DNA of 23,120 nt, from positions 1 through 23,120 of the IMG/VR virus record IMGVR_UViG_3300025687_004884. One strand, written 5' to 3'. Below the pieces are notes generated by a model. The model worked only from the letters and a program-made list of their open reading frames with translations. It ran no database searches and was not told the origin of the DNA. The DNA comes from a virus. Shown in pieces: positions 20,249 through 23,120 of this stretch. The translations under genes and the position numbers were made by a program. Every line of letters begins with the position of its first letter. Position 1 is the stretch's first letter.

Positions 20249-21112
20249 ATGGCGTCCGTTTTGGGAATTCGATTCGGCGTTTCGTCAACCGACACCTACA
20301 ACGCCGGCAAACAACGCGTTGATACGACGCACAGGGCGACCTATGTCGTCCAAATGGACAGCGAATCCGCACGCGAAAACAGCGTCGCGAACGTGGCCGG
20401 CGTCCCCAGGATTGGAACACCTTCGCCGATCATGCTCGGCGCGTATTGTGTCAGCCGCGATATTTCAGAAATCGGACCGAAGACGTTTGAAGTCGAAGCG
20501 GAATTTTCGACCAACATTGAAGGCGGAAGCCAACCGGACGACCGCAAACCGTGGGATCGCACGCCCGAATGGGCATGGTCGTTTGAAACGACCGAAGAAC
20601 CAATGTTGACCGACGCCCAAAACAATTCGAAATCGATTGCAAATTCCGCTTTGGAACCGTTGCCACCGGTAACGCAATTAGTCGCCGTTCCAGTTTTGCA
20701 AATCAAACGAACCGAAACGTCGTTCGACGGTCAAACGATTTTAGATTACGTCAACCGCGTTAATTCTTCGTCGTTTTGGGGTGCGTCAGCAAATCAAGCG
20801 TTAATGGCCGGAATCAACGCATCACAAAAACAGTTCGATTCGTTTCGCGTTTGGGAAGTAACGTACACGATCAAATTTAAAGTCGACACCTACGGTTGGA
20901 AATTACGGCTTTTGGATCAGGGGACGTATTATTGGTCGGGCGCCGTCGGCACGTCGCAAAAAATCCCGTTCGGTGACGCGGCGTTCCAGCAAGTCGTCGG
21001 CAACTTAAACGGAAGCGGCGGCGAAAACACGACGACAACACCGGCGTTTGTGACGTACAACCGTTACAACGACGCAGATTTTAATGATTTAAACCTTGGA
21101 CCATGGGGTTAA
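20249..21112 (+). CDS. hypothetical distal-tail or virion protein (287 residues)
   Basis: Not recognised. Mixed beta protein with Trp-rich C-terminal half (WGWKL-type strands such as TYGWKLRLLDQGTYYWSG). The middle has PPVTQLVAVPVLQIKRTETSF, followed by a helix with SSFWGASANQALMAGINASQ. Being right after the tape measure gene, it may be the distal tail or baseplate hub protein. It lacks the repeats expected of a fibre. The ATG at 20249 has GGGAGC upstream and is one base past the tape measure stop. An in-frame ATG at 20231 lies inside the previous gene and is less likely. Confidence 0.65.
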   Translation: MASVLGIRFGVSSTDTYNAGKQRVDTTHRATYVVQMDSESARENSVANVAGVPRIGTPSPIMLGAYCVSRDISEIGPKTFEVEAEFSTNIEGGSQPDDRKPWDRTPEWAWSFETTEEPMLTDAQNNSKSIANSALEPLPPVTQLVAVPVLQIKRTETSFDGQTILDYVNRVNSSSFWGASANQALMAGINASQKQFDSFRVWEVTYTIKFKVDTYGWKLRLLDQGTYYWSGAVGTSQKIPFGDAAFQQVVGNLNGSGGENTTTTPAFVTYNRYNDADFNDLNLGPWG

Positions 21113-21115
21113 AAA

Positions 21116-21484
21116 ATGGCAGACGAAATCACGGTTAATCAATCTTTACGTGTTTCCAATGGGAATTTTTCGTTCCGGCGCGAAGTCGGCTTTTCGACGT
21201 TCGATCAAACGACGGCCGGCGGCGGAAACCCTGGAACGGTCAACATTGGGACAAGCGAAGAATCGGTCGCGTTTGGCGATATCACGACGCCGGGTTGGGC
21301 CATTATGACAAACCTCGACACAACGAATTTCGTCAAATGGGGATTTTCGACCGGCGTTTATGGCGGACGCATGGAACCCGGCGAAACCGCCGGGCCATTT
21401 CGACTCGATCCCGCTTTGACGTCGCTTTACATGGTCGCGGACACGGCCGCGTGTAACGTGTTAATTCAAGTTTTGGAAGACTAG
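21116..21484 (+). CDS. small beta-rich virion protein (122 residues)
   Basis: A beta protein with a GWAIMTNLDTTNFVKWGFSTG core, a GRMEPGETAGPFRLDPALTS middle and an end in ADTAACNVLIQVLED. I have seen the same order (rounded-off 'N-D-x-T-N-x-V-x-W-G ... L-x-P-G-E ... A-D-T-A-x-C') in small proteins next to tape measures in planctomycete-type phage genomes. This points to the host group more than to a function. It starts three bases after the previous stop. It probably belongs to the distal tail. Confidence 0.6.
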   Translation: MADEITVNQSLRVSNGNFSFRREVGFSTFDQTTAGGGNPGTVNIGTSEESVAFGDITTPGWAIMTNLDTTNFVKWGFSTGVYGGRMEPGETAGPFRLDPALTSLYMVADTAACNVLIQVLED

Positions 21485-21489
21485 AACGC

Positions 21490-22197
21490 ATGGCCGACGA
21501 AGCGAACAAACTATTTGGTTTTCGAGAAAACGACGCCCAGGCGTTGAAGGCGATCGCGACGGCGTATCAACTCGGGTCGCCGTACAAGGGCCAAACGAAC
21601 GACGGGGCGTTTCGTGGCGGCAACGCGGCGGGTTTGTGGATCATGGAAGCGACGACCGTAATCGGGCCGGCCGTTGGTTCAACATTTGGAACCGGTACGG
21701 CTAAAATCAAAAAGGTTTCCGGCGTGTCGATCGCGGATCATTCGCCCGGCGGCTTCAACGTGACGCAAGTCGTTAACAATCTTTTCGAAAATTCGATCGG
21801 CATCGGGCGACGTTTTGTTTGTTCCAGAACACTGGACGGCCAATTATGGGTGACAAATATTTGGGGTCTAAAATCCTCGATTTTATTCGAGCTATCTTCG
21901 AATTTGTTAACGACGGACGCGACAGCCTCCGCGACTTTCGACGATCAATTCGGCGACGGCGTCGAAAACGGCGAATCAACCGTTCCGACTCTCAATAACC
22001 TTCCAGCGTCGTCAAATTATGTTTTCGATGGTTCGGCCGGGGCGAAAGGCGTCGCGATTATCGACGATCCATACGTCGCCGACGCCAACGCCGTATATAC
22101 GATTATCCAAATGGAATGTTCTACAGCCGCGGCCGGCGGTGGCGACGAAGGCGGAGGCGATCCAGGCGGAGGCGATCCAGGCGGAGGTTTGCCATAA
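21490..22197 (+). CDS. virion protein with Gly/Asp/Pro-rich tail (235 residues)
   Basis: Not recognised. The first 210 residues form a mixed domain (KLFGFRENDAQALKAIATAY, then PGGFNVTQVVNNLFEN and a later YTIIQMEC strand). The last 20 or so residues are Gly-rich with GGGD-P units encoded by 15-base repeats (22150-22187), likely a flexible arm. The opening (Phe-x-Glu-x-Asp-Ala-x-x-Leu) is common in uncharacterised planctomycete prophage proteins. The stop overlaps the next ATG (TAATG), so it is made together with the Cys-rich protein. Confidence 0.6.
   Translation: MADEANKLFGFRENDAQALKAIATAYQLGSPYKGQTNDGAFRGGNAAGLWIMEATTVIGPAVGSTFGTGTAKIKKVSGVSIADHSPGGFNVTQVVNNLFENSIGIGRRFVCSRTLDGQLWVTNIWGLKSSILFELSSNLLTTDATASATFDDQFGDGVENGESTVPTLNNLPASSNYVFDGSAGAKGVAIIDDPYVADANAVYTIIQMECSTAAAGGGDEGGGDPGGGDPGGGLP
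22150..22187 (+). repeat. 15-base repeats encoding Gly-Gly-Gly-Asp-Pro
   Basis: Two identical units GGCGGAGGCGATCCA (22150-22164 and 22165-22179) and a partial third (to 22187). They encode a flexible Gly-rich C-terminal linker. The identity of the DNA units suggests recent slippage or expansion. Confidence 0.75.
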
Positions 22198-23120
22198 TGG
22201 GTTGGTTCCCTTGTTGTTGCGAGGCCGGGTGCAACGTTTGCGATTGTTTTCCGTGTGGCGTCAAATTTCAATTGTCCGACGTTCCCGCGTTTAAATGCTC
22301 GGCAAGCTATTTGACCGACGACGTTTTTCAGGGTGATTGGGTTTATGCGAACGTGACGCAAAACACGGCGGGATCGTGTGTCGCCGAGTATGTTGCGACC
22401 GTCGGAACCCAACCCGATATCACCGTTCCGCCAGGGCCGCCAGCGTCGCCGCCGTATTCGTGCGGAACGTGCGTCGTATCGCCCGGAATCATGACCGTTC
22501 GTTTTGTCATCACGATTTACGGTCAATCGAATTGCCAACCACCATGCAGCGACGCCGATTTGGGTGGTTCTAGTGTTTGCCAATATTGCGGTTTTCAATA
22601 CGACGTCAAAATTCTGGTCGAACCGTTAATTTCTGGCAGCGTCACACAAACCAACGAAGAATGGAACGCGATCGCGTATCAGGAAATCGGGCCGGATCGG
22701 TGCGACGACTATATCGCCGAATCGACTTCGCGGGGTTTTGCGGTTTGCCCAAACGACCCGGCGACAACATACAAATTCCAACACCTTAATTTGGAATTGT
22801 GCGGCGGCGGTCCGATTCTCGACTTTTCTGACATTACGGCAACGCTTCAGCCGGTCAAAGACGAACGCAACTACCTCGGCGACGATTGCGACGGCGTCAC
22901 GGCCGGTTGTGCGTGTTGGTGGCAGTTTAACCCAGTGTCGCCGCAAACGCCGCCGTGTACTCCGACGACCGATTCGTCGTTTGTGAATTGTATCGACGCG
23001 ACGTGGGGTTCCAGTTGGCAAAATACCGATTGGGACGAAAGTGGAACGACGCCTTCGACCGATGGTTGGTGGTTCACTGGTTTAAATTGTGCCGATTTAA
23101 ACAATTTGACATTGAAGGCG
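22197..23120 (+). CDS. very Cys-rich virion protein, truncated by the window edge
   Basis: Open from an ATG at 22197 for 308 codons to the right edge with no stop, so the C-terminus lies outside. Seven Cys occur in the first 20 residues (MGWFPCCCEAGCNVCDCFPC), and I count about 24 in 308. Many come in pairs (CGTC, CQYC, CACWW, CDC). The rest is beta-like, with Pro-rich loops (VPPGPPASPPYS). The Cys-rich opening could bind metal, while spaced Cys later may form disulfides in the virion. A large Cys-rich protein with this opening after tail genes is something I associate with planctomycete phages, probably an adhesin or tail tip. The start is coupled to the previous stop by TAATG. Confidence 0.65.
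   Translation, partial: MGWFPCCCEAGCNVCDCFPCGVKFQLSDVPAFKCSASYLTDDVFQGDWVYANVTQNTAGSCVAEYVATVGTQPDITVPPGPPASPPYSCGTCVVSPGIMTVRFVITIYGQSNCQPPCSDADLGGSSVCQYCGFQYDVKILVEPLISGSVTQTNEEWNAIAYQEIGPDRCDDYIAESTSRGFAVCPNDPATTYKFQHLNLELCGGGPILDFSDITATLQPVKDERNYLGDDCDGVTAGCACWWQFNPVSPQTPPCTPTTDSSFVNCIDATWGSSWQNTDWDESGTTPSTDGWWFTGLNCADLNNLTLKA

Noticed and set aside
1-23120. Integrase, attachment site, tRNA or replication origin
   Set aside because: I looked for tyrosine/serine recombinase motifs, tRNA cloverleaves and iterated origin repeats and saw none, so a temperate life style cannot be argued from this window.

Overview
This window looks like part of a double-stranded DNA siphovirus genome, or an intact prophage. 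It has a lambda/HK97-type packaging and capsid module, a head-to-tail connector series, a tail tube protein, a frameshifting tail chaperone and a tape measure protein. No contractile sheath gene is seen. No integrase, DNA replication gene, tRNA, rRNA, CRISPR array or insertion sequence was found. Base composition is moderately GC-rich, and most genes strongly favour GAC, TCG, ACG and GCG codons. Several structural proteins (capsid, the small tail protein at 21116, the Cys-rich protein at the right end) remind me of proteins from Planctomycetes (Pirellulales-like) phages. That host guess is inference from pattern memory, not a search.

Layout. (1) Positions 104-2556, minus strand: seven short genes, probably early or accessory. 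They include a ribbon-helix-helix regulator, a zinc-finger protein and a 27-residue membrane peptide that overlaps the zinc-finger gene by ATGA. They are built like cassettes. At least three have a sigma70-like promoter, two of which carry the same 15-nt TTGACC plus palindrome. Most have a (CA)n-CGAAAGG leader, and four intrinsic terminators follow genes. (2) Positions 2557-2754: a divergent control region. (3) Positions 2755-5726, plus strand: tightly overlapping genes for membrane proteins, a papain-type cysteine peptidase, a lipoprotein with a DnaJ-like zinc module, and a small membrane/coiled-coil protein. This may be a lysis or cell-envelope cassette. (4) Positions 5739 to about 8690: a tail-fibre/adhesin block (beta-helix protein, LamG-like lectin, N-terminal part of a repeat fibre) with clearly different codon use, joined to native sequence inside the 99-nt repeats of the fibre gene. 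(5) Positions 9330-12250: two small tail or adaptor proteins, the large terminase and a zinc-ribbon protein. (6) Positions 12302-17282: gpW-like connector, portal, protease fused to a scaffold-like region, major capsid protein, head-closure and tail-terminator candidates, and tail tube. (7) Positions 17293-20247: tail chaperone with a GGGAAAG -1 frameshift site, a minor tail protein and a 558-residue tape measure. (8) Positions 20249-23120: distal tail or virion proteins ending in an open, very Cys-rich reading frame that runs off the window.

How it works together. The plus strand reads as a late operon. TerL packages DNA through the portal into a capsid made of the coat protein and matured by the protease. 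Connector proteins join a tail of roughly 80-85 nm, an estimate from tape-measure length. The fibre block recognises the host surface. An 18-nt element (TGGCAACTATACAAACAA), preceded at the same distance by TGTCC, occurs only at 2651-2688 and 12252-12289. It sits before the first plus-strand gene and before the head genes, so it is a candidate phage-specific late promoter. The repeated CA-leader cassettes of the minus strand and this paired element are the least explained features.
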